From positions 1 to 5,405 of the forward strand of contig SLDN01000204.1 in assembly GCA_007125275.1 (NCBI GenBank): a stretch of DNA of 5,405 nucleotides, written 5' to 3'. Source of the DNA: Bacteroidales bacterium. GTDB lineage: Bacteria > Bacteroidota > Bacteroidia > Bacteroidales > UBA7960. Positions within the stretch are counted from its first letter, which is position 1; the number at the start of each line of letters is the position of its first letter. Positions 1-5,405 of this stretch are shown here, piece after piece. The notes beneath the pieces are model-generated. The model made no database searches, was not told where the DNA came from, and saw only the letters and a program-made list of their open reading frames with translations. A program made the translations under genes and the position numbers.

Positions 1-823
1 ATGCCGCAACAACCTTCGACATCTGCCTGAATGGTGTGCTGTAGTTGCCGTATAAATCCTTCTCAATGTTTCCCTCAAAGTTGCCTGACCGTATGAAGTT
101 TTTCACCAACCTGTCTTCGAGTGAATGGTATGCAATCACCACGAGCCTGCCTCCGGGCTTTACCACATCGGTGCATTGTGTCAGGAACTCCTTTAATGCC
201 TCCAGCTCGCCGTTTACTTCAATGCGCAAGGCCTGGAACGCCTGAGCGAGAAACTTCATCTCCCTCCCCCTGGGTGCCATCGGTTTTAGCAATGCGGACA
301 GCTGCTCTGTTGTTTGCAAAGCATTCGTTGCACGCTGTTTTTCTATTGCGGAAGCAATGTGTCTGGCATTACGCAGTTCGCCATAGAAATAAAACAGATC
401 AGCGAGCTTCTCAACCGAATAACTGTTCAGTATCTCAGCAGCAGTTGTCTTGGCGCTCTGGTTCATCCTCATGTCGAGTGGGCCGTCAAACCGGGTTGAG
501 AAACCTCTTTCCGAGGCGTCAATCTGGTGTGATGAAACGCCCAGGTCAGCCAGAATGCCATCCACAGGTATGCAGTCGTGCCACCTCAGGAAGTTTTTCA
601 TAAACCTGAAATTGTGGTTTACAAAGATCACCCTTGGGTCGTCCGGCAGATTGCGCTGTGCCTCATCATCCTGATCAAAAGCAATGAGTTTTCCATTGCC
701 AAGGTGCTCAAGGATGCCTTTCGCATGGCCGCCCCCACCGAATGTCGCGTCAACATAAGTGCCGCCTGAGGATATCGACAAACCCTTTAATACCTCTTCC
801 GGCATAACTGGATTATGATACAT
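1..823 (-). CDS. rsmH: RsmH (MraW), 16S rRNA m4C1402 methyltransferase, 3' end cut by window edge
   Basis: This gene reads leftward from an ATG at 823-821 and stays open for 274 codons to the window edge, so the C-terminus is missing; the family is usually about 300 residues. RsmH uses S-adenosylmethionine to N4-methylate cytidine 1402 of 16S rRNA in the decoding centre. Visible family motifs are DATFGGGGH at residues 25-33 (SAM-binding glycine loop), DLGVSS at 93-98, GFS at 107-109, PLDMRM at 115-120, QALRIEVNGEL at 197-207 and YHSLEDR at 232-238. All expected blocks are intact. The start lies inside the 3' end of mraZ, with an 11-base overlap. A GGGAGGTG Shine-Dalgarno-like sequence within mraZ precedes it, which suggests translational coupling. 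It is the second gene of the dcw cluster, so ftsL, ftsI and murE homologues would be expected further left. Identification is secure. Confidence 0.97.
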   Translation of the reverse strand, partial: MYHNPVMPEEVLKGLSISSGGTYVDATFGGGGHAKGILEHLGNGKLIAFDQDDEAQRNLPDDPRVIFVNHNFRFMKNFLRWHDCIPVDGILADLGVSSHQIDASERGFSTRFDGPLDMRMNQSAKTTAAEILNSYSVEKLADLFYFYGELRNARHIASAIEKQRATNALQTTEQLSALLKPMAPRGREMKFLAQAFQALRIEVNGELEALKEFLTQCTDVVKPGGRLVVIAYHSLEDRLVKNFIRSGNFEGNIEKDLYGNYSTPFRQMSKVVAA

Positions 824-1289
824 CTTCACCTCCCGATGATTGCATTGCTTTTCCCATCACCTCCTCGGCAAGTGCAGAGAAGTCGTCAGGCTCGTTGGCC
901 ATCATATTTTCGTATGCCTGCTTGGCCCATATCTCAATGCGGTTTCCGTATGCAAAAAGAACGATCTCGCGGTCAATGCCCCCATATTGCAGCAGGGAGC
1001 CGGGCAATAGCAGCCTGCCGGCTGCATCAAGCCGTAAATCTGTTGCCCCACGAAAGAAATAGCGCACAAATTCACGGTTTTTTTTGTTGTATAAATTCAG
1101 CGCATTCAGCTCACGCGAAATCTTCAACCACTCACTTTCAGGATATAATGTGAGGTTGTTCTCAAAACCACGGTTCACCACAAAGCGCTCCTGGTCACCG
1201 GGACCAAGCTGCCTGCGCAATGCAGACGGCATCATGAAACGCCCTTTGGCATCAATCTTGCAATCAAACTCGCCTAATAAATTCTTCAT
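813..1289 (-). CDS. mraZ: MraZ, AbrB-like transcriptional regulator of the dcw cluster
   Basis: MraZ is a DNA-binding protein, usually the first gene of the division and cell wall cluster, that represses its own promoter in the bacteria where this has been tested. The product is 158 residues, close to the usual length of about 145-155. It has two SpoVT/AbrB-type half-domains: the first with DAKGR at residues 13-17 and MPSALR at 20-25, the second with DAAGR at 88-92 and LPGSLL at 95-100. The frame is open to an ATG at 1364, but I chose the ATG at 1289 because it gives MKNLLGEFDCKIDAKGR, matching the conserved N-terminus. The longer version would also read through the putative operator. No clear Shine-Dalgarno precedes the start. 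The 3' end overlaps rsmH by 11 bases. The last 25 or so residues are acidic and Met/Ser-rich, and look like a variable tail. Confidence 0.96.
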   Translation of the reverse strand: MKNLLGEFDCKIDAKGRFMMPSALRRQLGPGDQERFVVNRGFENNLTLYPESEWLKISRELNALNLYNKKNREFVRYFFRGATDLRLDAAGRLLLPGSLLQYGGIDREIVLFAYGNRIEIWAKQAYENMMANEPDDFSALAEEVMGKAMQSSGGEDVS

Positions 1290-1332
1290 TGCAGATAACA
1301 CAAATGGTTTTGAAAGTGTAAATATAGATATA

Positions 1333-1362
1333 TTTTTACCACAATTTACCACTTTCCCCCAC
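1333..1362 (-). promoter_or_regulatory. Putative MraZ operator: three GTGG boxes at 10-base period
   Basis: On the minus strand, 50-73 bases upstream of the mraZ start, GTGG occurs three times at 1362-1359, 1352-1349 and 1342-1339. The repeat interval is exactly 10 bases, and each copy is followed by an A/T-rich hexamer or GGGAAA. In E. coli, MraZ binds TGGG-type direct repeats separated by 5-base spacers (10-base period) upstream of mraZ, and the layout here matches. Assignment as the autoregulatory site is inferred from pattern and position. A fourth copy of the motif lies at 1420-1428. Confidence 0.72.
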
Positions 1363-1367
1363 ATTGT

Positions 1368-1408
1368 TGATAACTTTTTTGCTTATCAGCGGTATATTTT
1401 GTTTATCA
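1368..1408. promoter_or_regulatory. TTATCA motif cluster between the divergent mraZ and glsA-like genes
   Basis: TTATCA occurs at 1383-1388 and again at 1403-1408, exactly 20 bases apart. Its inverse TGATAA lies at 1368-1373, forming a 6-base inverted repeat with the first copy across a 9-base spacer. The set sits immediately upstream (relative to mraZ) of the GTGG boxes. It could be an operator for an unknown regulator or chance in A/T-rich DNA. No regulator is identified. Confidence 0.25.
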
Positions 1409-1495
1409 TAAATTGCAAATACCACAATATCAGGCAGATAGCATATTTTTATCTTCTATGAAAAAACAGGGCAATTATTACAAAGGATTTTTTTT

Positions 1496-1503
1496 TAATT
1501 TTG
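1496..1503 (+). promoter_or_regulatory. Candidate Bacteroidetes -7 element for the glsA-like gene
   Basis: TAATTTTG is a perfect match to the Bacteroidetes primary sigma -7 consensus TAnnTTTG. It lies 35 bases before the ATG at 1539, which would give a 5' leader of about 30 bases. No TTTG -33 element is found at the usual 19-21 base spacing. The promoter is therefore plausible but incomplete. If used, it excludes translation from the in-frame ATGs at 1413 and 1458. A run of nine T residues (1488-1496) leads directly into it. Confidence 0.35.
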
Positions 1504-1538
1504 ATGTTTGGTTAAGCCTTGATATTACCGTATTGCAT

Positions 1539-2396
1539 ATGGAAAATAAAGAAGTTCAGCTCATTAATGTTGACACGGTGCTTCGCTCCAAGGCCGGCGG
1601 GATGTATAAATTCATACCCGGGGCATTGATTCGATACCTGGAGCGCATTGTGCATCAGGAGGAGATAAACGAGGCCTTGCTTGGCATGCGTCATCTAGAG
1701 GGACTTGAATTTGTTGAATCTGCGTTGATTGACAATTTTGGGTTGGAGATAGAGGTTATCAATCCTGAAAACCTTCCTTCTGATGGGCGTTACATTGTAG
1801 CATCCAATCATCCTTTAGGGGGGTTGGACGGGATGGCGCTCATGCACGTGATTGGCAAGACACGCCGTGATTTAAAGTTTGTTTCGAACGACATATTGAT
1901 GGAGTTGCACAACATGCGTGACTTATTCATTGCCGTAAACAAGCACGGGCGCACCAACATTGAGATGGTGCGGAAGCTGGAGGCCGATTTTGCTTCCGAT
2001 ATGCTGATTCTTATTTTTCCGGCCGGACTGGTTTCGCGCCGGCAAGGCGGCAGGATAATGGATTTGGAGTGGAAAAAGACTTTTATTTCGAAGGCATTGC
2101 AGCACGAGCGTGATATTGTTCCGGTATATATTGAGGGTCGGAATTCAAATTTTTTCTATAACTTAGCAAATTGGCGCAAGCGGCTTGGCATCAAGGTAAA
2201 TATTGAGATGTTGTATTTGCCTGATGAGATGTTTCGTCAGCAAAACAAAAAGCTGCGCATCTATTTTGGGAAAGCTGTGCCTTACAGCACGTTTACGAAG
2301 GATTTGACCCATCAGCAGTGGGCTCAGCGGATGAAAAAACACGTATACGCATTGCCGGGAGCCGGACCGGATGTTGAATTCAGGGCTGATCTTTGA
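1539..2396 (+). CDS. glsA: PlsC-superfamily O-acyltransferase, GlsA-like (glycine-lipid biosynthesis)
   Basis: The 285-residue product belongs to the lysophospholipid acyltransferase (PlsC) superfamily and resembles the Bacteroides GlsA/OlsA-type branch. GlsA esterifies the 3-hydroxyl of an N-acyl-glycine with a second fatty acid to form the mature glycine lipid at the inner membrane. Acyltransferase blocks are seen in order: SNHPLGGLDG at residues 89-98 (catalytic His91 and Asp97), NKHGRTNIE at 134-142, LIFPAGLVSRRQGG around 158-171, and IVPVYIEGRNS at 193-203. Two details depart from textbook PlsC: His and Asp are five residues apart (HX5D rather than HX4D), and the FPEG motif reads FPAG. 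As I recall them, close Bacteroidetes homologues share both. There is no transmembrane helix, so membrane association is probably peripheral. The frame extends up to 1413, but the ATG at 1539 matches the homologous N-terminus and the candidate promoter. The glsB-like gene follows downstream across a terminator. The symbol rests on resemblance; a general lysophospholipid acyltransferase is the alternative. Confidence 0.8.
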   Translation: MENKEVQLINVDTVLRSKAGGMYKFIPGALIRYLERIVHQEEINEALLGMRHLEGLEFVESALIDNFGLEIEVINPENLPSDGRYIVASNHPLGGLDGMALMHVIGKTRRDLKFVSNDILMELHNMRDLFIAVNKHGRTNIEMVRKLEADFASDMLILIFPAGLVSRRQGGRIMDLEWKKTFISKALQHERDIVPVYIEGRNSNFFYNLANWRKRLGIKVNIEMLYLPDEMFRQQNKKLRIYFGKAVPYSTFTKDLTHQQWAQRMKKHVYALPGAGPDVEFRADL

Positions 2397-2412
2397 CTTT
2401 GCATTTGATCAT

Positions 2413-2459
2413 CAAGGACCGAATTGATATTCAACTTCGGATTGCCTTGTGGTTTTTTT
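2413..2459 (+). terminator. Intrinsic terminator after the glsA-like gene
   Basis: A long stem is followed by seven consecutive T residues. CAAGG (2413-2417) pairs with CCTTG (2445-2449), CCGAA (2419-2423) with TTCGG (2436-2440), and TTGA (2424-2427) with TCAA (2431-2434), around a TAT loop. Small internal mismatches are A2418 against 2441-2444, and C2435 unpaired. The T tract is at 2453-2459. It begins 17 bases past the stop codon at 2396 and would end or attenuate transcription before the glsB-like gene. Confidence 0.7.
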
Positions 2460-2502
2460 ATGGATGTCCACTTTACGGGCATGTTTTTGTAATAAAGCAT
2501 TG

Positions 2503-2516
2503 CAGGTTTTGACCTG
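2503..2516 (+). promoter_or_regulatory. Small hairpin immediately before the glsB-like start
   Basis: CAGGT (2503-2507) and ACCTG (2512-2516) form a perfect 5-base stem with a TTTG loop, extendable by a G-T wobble pair on the outside. It ends 5 bases before the ATG at 2522 and covers the first base of an alternative GTG start at 2516. It would sequester the normal ribosome landing zone for either start. This favours initiation at the later ATG (2537) or a regulated start. Function is inferred only. Confidence 0.3.
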
Positions 2517-2521
2517 TGGAA

Positions 2522-3487
2522 ATGAAATATAAGCAGATGAATGAAAATGAAGAGGTAATCATACCGCCTGTCGAGCGGGAGGTATTGAAGAGTGAGTTAA
2601 ACAAGGACAATTTTTTCAGGAAGACAAACAATGCGCGCAATGAGATTTACATCATTGACGCGCACAACTCGCCCAACGCCATGCGTGAGGTTGCGCGTTT
2701 GCGCGAAGAGTCGTTTCGGCAGTCGGGCGGAGGCACAGGTCATCCGCTTGATATGGATGCTTTCGATACTGCTGAAGTGCCCTATAAACAGCTCCTTGTA
2801 TGGGATCCTGATGCACAAGAGATTGTAGGCGGCTACCGTTTTATGTGCTGCTGGGAGGTCCCACAAAAACCTGATGGTACACCAAAGATAGCCACAGCGG
2901 AATTGTTCAGGTTCTCTCCGGCCTTCATCAAAGACTATCTGCCCTACACCATTGAGCTGGGCCGTTCATTTGTACAGCCCGCTTATCAGCCCTCTCGCGA
3001 TAACAGGAAAAGCATCTACTCGCTGGATAATCTGTGGGACGGCCTTGGCGGACTGATCGTTGACTACCCACAGCTTAAATATTTTGTTGGCAAGGTGACC
3101 ATGTACCGGCACTTTGACATTTATGCCCGCGATCTGATACTGTATTTTATGCAAAAGTTTTTCCCTGATCCCGATGGGCTCATCAGGCCTTTTGATCCAT
3201 TGCCACTCCATACGCCGGTTGAAAAGCTTGAAAAGGTTTTTACCGCATCCACCTTTCAGGATAACTACCGTTTACTCTCCACCAAGGTGCGCAAGCGCAA
3301 TGAAAACATCCCGCCACTATTTAGTTCCTACATGGGGCTGAGCCCAACGATGAGGGGTTTTGGCACGGCTCTTAACAAGGGTTTTGGCGGCGTCGAAGAA
3401 ACGGGTATCATGGTAACCATAAAGGATATTTATGATGTTAAGGCCCGAAGGCATGTGGATAGCTTTAAGAAAGATCAAAAGCACTGA
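2522..3487 (+). CDS. glsB: GNAT-fold N-acyltransferase, GlsB/OlsB-like (glycine-lipid biosynthesis)
   Basis: The product is about 321 residues and matches the Bacteroidetes family often labelled 'hemolysin' or GNAT acetyltransferase (Acetyltransf_5 type). Its Bacteroides member GlsB N-acylates glycine with a 3-hydroxyacyl chain from an acyl carrier, the first step of glycine-lipid synthesis. Recognisable blocks, numbered from this ATG, are NEIYIIDAHNSPNAMREVARLREESFR about 40-66, PYKQLLVWDPDAQEIVGGYRF about 87-107, ELGRSFV at 145-151, LDNLWDGLGGLI at 168-179, and a C-terminal PPLFSSYMGLSP at 264-275. No signal peptide or membrane helix is seen. Three starts are possible: GTG 2516, ATG 2522 and ATG 2537. 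None has a good Shine-Dalgarno, and 2537 is also credible because it avoids the hairpin at 2503-2516 and follows A-rich sequence. The pairing with the GlsA-like gene supports the assignment. Amino-acid specificity (glycine, ornithine or other) cannot be read from sequence. Confidence 0.82.
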   Translation: MKYKQMNENEEVIIPPVEREVLKSELNKDNFFRKTNNARNEIYIIDAHNSPNAMREVARLREESFRQSGGGTGHPLDMDAFDTAEVPYKQLLVWDPDAQEIVGGYRFMCCWEVPQKPDGTPKIATAELFRFSPAFIKDYLPYTIELGRSFVQPAYQPSRDNRKSIYSLDNLWDGLGGLIVDYPQLKYFVGKVTMYRHFDIYARDLILYFMQKFFPDPDGLIRPFDPLPLHTPVEKLEKVFTASTFQDNYRLLSTKVRKRNENIPPLFSSYMGLSPTMRGFGTALNKGFGGVEETGIMVTIKDIYDVKARRHVDSFKKDQKH

Positions 3488-3490
3488 TGG

Positions 3491-3513
3491 CTGCTGCCGG
3501 GTAAGGCAAGCAG
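3491..3513 (+). terminator. Weak stem-loop after the glsB-like gene
   Basis: CTGCT (3491-3495) pairs with AGCAG (3509-3513), and GCC (3496-3498) with GGC (3505-3507), with A3508 bulged and a GGGTAA loop. Only four T residues follow, some 6 bases later. It may be a weak terminator, an RNA-processing site or no signal at all. Partial read-through into engB is likely. Confidence 0.25.
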
Positions 3514-3547
3514 GAATGATTTTAACAGGGATTATGGGAGTTGTGAT

Positions 3548-4150
3548 ATGATTATTTCATCTGCAGAGTTTATAAAGAGTTCAAGCGTATACACCGAAAG
3601 TCCTGAGCCGGCTTATCCTGAATATGCCTTTCTTGGAAGATCAAATGTGGGCAAGTCCTCGCTGATCAACATGCTTGTTGGACGGAAGGATATGGCCAAA
3701 ACATCCGGCACGCCCGGCAAGACCCGCCTGATCAATCACTTCCTGATAAATGAATCCTGGTACCTGTGCGATTTGCCGGGTTATGGTTTTGCCAAAGTTT
3801 CAAAGTCGATCCGCCAGAAGTGGGATTCGATCATCAAGAACTATATGATAAACCGGCCCAACCTGCTTTGTTCCTTTGTTTTGGTCGACATCCGGCACGA
3901 ACTTTTGAAAAACGACCTTGACTTTTTATACTGGATTGGCAGCAAAGGTCTTCCATTTGTATTGGTTTTCACCAAAGCAGACAAGCTGTCCAAGACGCAA
4001 ATGCTCAGAAGCCTTGCCAAATATGAAAAAAGCCTCTCGGAGTATTGGGAACCCCTGCCACCGCTGATTGTCACCAGCAGCACCAAAGCATTGGGCAGGG
4101 ATGAGTTGCTCGAAGTGGTATCTTCTTGTAATGCAGACTTCAGACCCTGA
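3548..4150 (+). CDS. engB: EngB/YsxC (YihA), ribosome-assembly GTPase
   Basis: This is a small TRAFAC-class GTPase of 200 residues, the normal family length, needed for late assembly of the 50S ribosomal subunit and essential in several bacteria. The G-motifs are complete and in order: G1 P-loop GRSNVGKSS at 30-38, the EngB switch I/G2 segment TSGTPGKT at 52-59, G3 DLPGYG at 75-80, G4 TKAD at 142-145, and G5 around TSS at 176-178. The DLPGYGFAKVS stretch is diagnostic for EngB rather than Era or Der. The ATG is preceded by GGGAG (3536-3540) at a spacing of 7, the clearest Shine-Dalgarno on this strand. It lies 60 bases after the glsB-like gene and probably shares its transcript. Its stop codon is 8 bases from that of the convergent gldB gene, and no terminator is visible there. 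Identification is secure. Confidence 0.97.
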   Translation: MIISSAEFIKSSSVYTESPEPAYPEYAFLGRSNVGKSSLINMLVGRKDMAKTSGTPGKTRLINHFLINESWYLCDLPGYGFAKVSKSIRQKWDSIIKNYMINRPNLLCSFVLVDIRHELLKNDLDFLYWIGSKGLPFVLVFTKADKLSKTQMLRSLAKYEKSLSEYWEPLPPLIVTSSTKALGRDELLEVVSSCNADFRP

Positions 4151-4158
4151 CCACCATC

Positions 4159-5184
4159 TTAGCGTGGCCGGTAGCGGGCCCCGGACAGGATTTTGCGGGA
4201 ATCGCCTTCGCTGAAAAGCTCCCGCAACCCCACATCCGGATTGCGACGCATGTATTCGCGAACGATCTGCCAACCCAGCCATACACCAGTGCGGGGTGCT
4301 GACTCCCGACCAAATGCCGATGTAAATGGCGCCTCACCCGTAAACTGATTAATGACCCTGTGATCAGAAGTGTATAATAAATTATTATCCAGCTTGTAAG
4401 TCCAGGCATAGCCCTCGTAATTCTTCATCCATTCAGCGTTTTGGGCGGTATAAGCTATTTTCAGTGTGTCGTGGGTGTGTGGCAGCATGCTATCCAGAAA
4501 ATATTGTCTCTTCCCGTGATAAATTATGTGGTCAAGCATCGTCTCAGGCATCGGTGCATATTCTGCCAAACGCTCATCAGCAATGGCAAGCATCACCTCG
4601 GAAGCCAAACGCTCCGCCCGCATCCAGCGTGAGAGGTAACGGGGAATGCCCAGCCTGTCATATAGCGCATAGTCACTGCCAAGATAATTGTCGAGCCCGA
4701 TCACCAGCTTGTCGCCGGTATATATGACAGGCATCATATAATCAATACCCGAAATATATGTATATACTTCCGGAAGATCGATATCCGGAAAATGATAACG
4801 ATGAAAGCGGAACGCCTGGGCCAGCGGATCTGAAATCGCATCAGGGTCAGCCCACTTTTCGCTTGTGTCAAGGTAAAGCTCTTTGATCTCAGGATCAGTC
4901 ACGAAATTGTAGAGACTTTCAATGGCCGCAGGGTTTCCCAATGAGCCCTCGATGAAAAATGAAAACTGCTTAGCGTAAGGCTCAAGCGACTCCTCCAAAG
5001 TAAAAGGATTGAGACTGAAAAGCACTTCTTCGTAACGGTGAATATCCACTTTGTCAATGCTTATTCCCGATACATCAGCCTCCCAGAATGGCTTCCTGCC
5101 ATCACGAGAACAAGCGTTGCCGAATATAATGACAACAATCAAAGCGATTGCATAACAATTCCTTTTCTTTGTCCGTTTATTCAT
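4159..5184 (-). CDS. gldB: GldB-family gliding-motility lipoprotein
   Basis: The 341-residue product begins with a basic segment (MNKRTKKR) and a hydrophobic helix around residues 9-21, ending in GNAC with Cys25 as the predicted lipidated residue. The residue at -3 is Gly rather than the usual Leu, a relaxed lipobox. No acidic lipoprotein-export signal follows the cysteine (SRDGRK), so a periplasm-facing lipoprotein is more likely than a surface-exposed one. The body matches GldB: an early IHRYEEVLFSL segment at 48-58, a central region with YTGDKLVIGLDNYLG at 155-169, MRAERLASEVMLAIADE at 188-204, and the C-terminal PRTGVWLGWQIVREYM at 297-312. GldB is required for gliding in Flavobacterium johnsoniae, but homologues occur widely in non-gliding Bacteroidetes, so its presence does not prove motility. 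Its molecular activity is not established. It converges on engB. The start at 5184 is the only one that provides a signal peptide. Confidence 0.88.
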   Translation of the reverse strand: MNKRTKKRNCYAIALIVVIIFGNACSRDGRKPFWEADVSGISIDKVDIHRYEEVLFSLNPFTLEESLEPYAKQFSFFIEGSLGNPAAIESLYNFVTDPEIKELYLDTSEKWADPDAISDPLAQAFRFHRYHFPDIDLPEVYTYISGIDYMMPVIYTGDKLVIGLDNYLGSDYALYDRLGIPRYLSRWMRAERLASEVMLAIADERLAEYAPMPETMLDHIIYHGKRQYFLDSMLPHTHDTLKIAYTAQNAEWMKNYEGYAWTYKLDNNLLYTSDHRVINQFTGEAPFTSAFGRESAPRTGVWLGWQIVREYMRRNPDVGLRELFSEGDSRKILSGARYRPR

Positions 5185-5389
5185 TTTGAGGATTCTTTGT
5201 GTATCTTTGAATTATTGAACATATTATTAATCAATACTGCAAACGCAGGGAAAGGCGAAAAAGTATTTTATGCGTACTGCGAATGGTGGGGGTTTCTCCC
5301 TTCGATCGAATTGACGTGCATCAAAATTATGAGCAACCAGTAACCAGCAATCAGCAACAAGTAACCAGTAATTAATTAAAAATAAACAC
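5185..5389. other. Divergent intergenic region upstream of gldB
   Basis: These 205 bases lie between gldB and the ATG at 5390, and no convincing gene is seen. The side nearest gldB is A/T-rich and should hold its promoter. A weak candidate on the minus strand is TATGTTCA (5223-5216), with TTTG at 5243-5240, but the 16-base spacing is short. A perfect 10-base palindrome, TTCGATCGAA, lies at 5301-5310. The right end is the heptad repeat annotated separately. Confidence 0.5.
5332..5373 (+). repeat. Heptanucleotide tandem repeat, six AGYAAYC units
   Basis: Six contiguous 7-base units follow the consensus AGYAAYC. They start at 5332, 5339, 5346, 5353, 5360 and 5367. Units 2 and 5 are identical (AGTAACC); the others differ by one or two bases, mostly C/T changes at positions 3 and 6. 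A decayed seventh unit may follow at 5374-5380. Every second or third unit contains TAA, and 7 is not a multiple of 3, so the array is not coding. It ends 16 bases before the ATG at 5390. Confidence 0.85.
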
Positions 5390-5405
5390 ATGAGAAAAAT
5401 AACAA
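5390..5405 (+). CDS. Possible start of a gene leaving the right edge
   Basis: ATG at 5390 opens five complete codons (MRKIT) before the window ends. The preceding bases are A/T-rich with no Shine-Dalgarno, as is common for Bacteroidetes starts. The divergent position relative to gldB and the otherwise empty upstream region suggest a real start. Five residues are too few to identify the product. nadE or gldC would be candidates only from memory of other genomes, and nothing here supports either. Confidence 0.35.

Noticed and set aside
121..603. Plus-strand open frame of 160 codons opposite rsmH
   Set aside because: The minus strand here encodes all the RsmH motifs. The plus-strand frame has an unlikely composition and no recognisable domain.
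1290..1364. A longer MraZ starting at 1364
   Set aside because: The extra 25 residues precede the conserved MraZ start and would be encoded by the operator-like GTGG repeats.
1365..1373. TTATCAACA on the minus strand, one base off the DnaA box TTATCCACA
   Set aside because: It is a single site with a mismatch at a conserved position and no neighbouring boxes or origin features. It also overlaps the TTATCA motif cluster.
1413..1538. A 42-residue N-terminal extension of the glsA-like protein (starts at 1413 or 1458)
   Set aside because: It does not resemble the family N-terminus, is translated from A/T-rich DNA with a nine-T run, and lies mostly upstream of the candidate promoter.
2486..2511. 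TTTG and AGGTTTTG as a promoter for the glsB-like gene
   Set aside because: The spacing is only 14 bases, the TA of the -7 element is absent, and a start there would leave almost no leader.
3926..4409. Minus-strand open frames across the 3' ends of engB and gldB
   Set aside because: They overlap well-supported genes in other frames and show no domain features.
5038..5343. Plus-strand open frame of 101 codons running from gldB into the intergenic region
   Set aside because: Its first half is antisense to the gldB signal-peptide region and its end runs into the heptad repeat. There is no family resemblance.

Overview
The window looks like chromosomal DNA from a member of the phylum Bacteroidota (Bacteroidetes). 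The evidence is a GldB-type gliding-motility lipoprotein gene, a GlsA/GlsB-like acyltransferase pair typical of the phylum, A-rich start regions with few Shine-Dalgarno motifs, and one perfect match to the Bacteroidetes -7 promoter element (TAnnTTTG). I see no transposase, phage, plasmid, CRISPR, tRNA or rRNA sequence. It reads as a core, housekeeping region.

Layout. The left edge, on the minus strand, is the head of the division and cell wall (dcw) cluster: mraZ (1289-813) followed by rsmH (823 to beyond base 1). They overlap by 11 bases. The mraZ upstream region carries three GTGG motifs exactly 10 bases apart, a likely MraZ autoregulatory operator. It also has a spaced set of TTATCA motifs. 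Diverging to the right are a GlsA-like O-acyltransferase gene (1539-2396), a well-formed intrinsic terminator (2413-2459), a GlsB-like GNAT-fold N-acyltransferase gene (2522-3487) and the ribosome-assembly GTPase gene engB/ysxC (3548-4150). Converging on engB from the right, with only 8 bases between stop codons, is gldB (5184-4159, minus strand). The last 205 non-coding bases contain a heptanucleotide tandem repeat (5332-5373). It sits just before an ATG at 5390 that may open a gene running off the right edge.

How the genes relate. MraZ and RsmH belong to the dcw cluster: MraZ is its transcriptional regulator, and RsmH methylates 16S rRNA. EngB acts in 50S subunit assembly. The two acyltransferases would together make an N-acyl, O-acyloxyacyl amino-acid lipid (glycine lipid) in the cell envelope: GlsB N-acylates glycine with a 3-hydroxy fatty acid, and GlsA esterifies the hydroxyl. 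GldB is an envelope lipoprotein linked to gliding. From memory, engB, gldB and mraZ/rsmH lie near one another in other Bacteroidetes, so the arrangement is probably ancestral. The less ordinary points are regulatory: the terminator between the two lipid genes, a hairpin at the glsB start, the operator-like array ahead of mraZ, and the heptad repeat.
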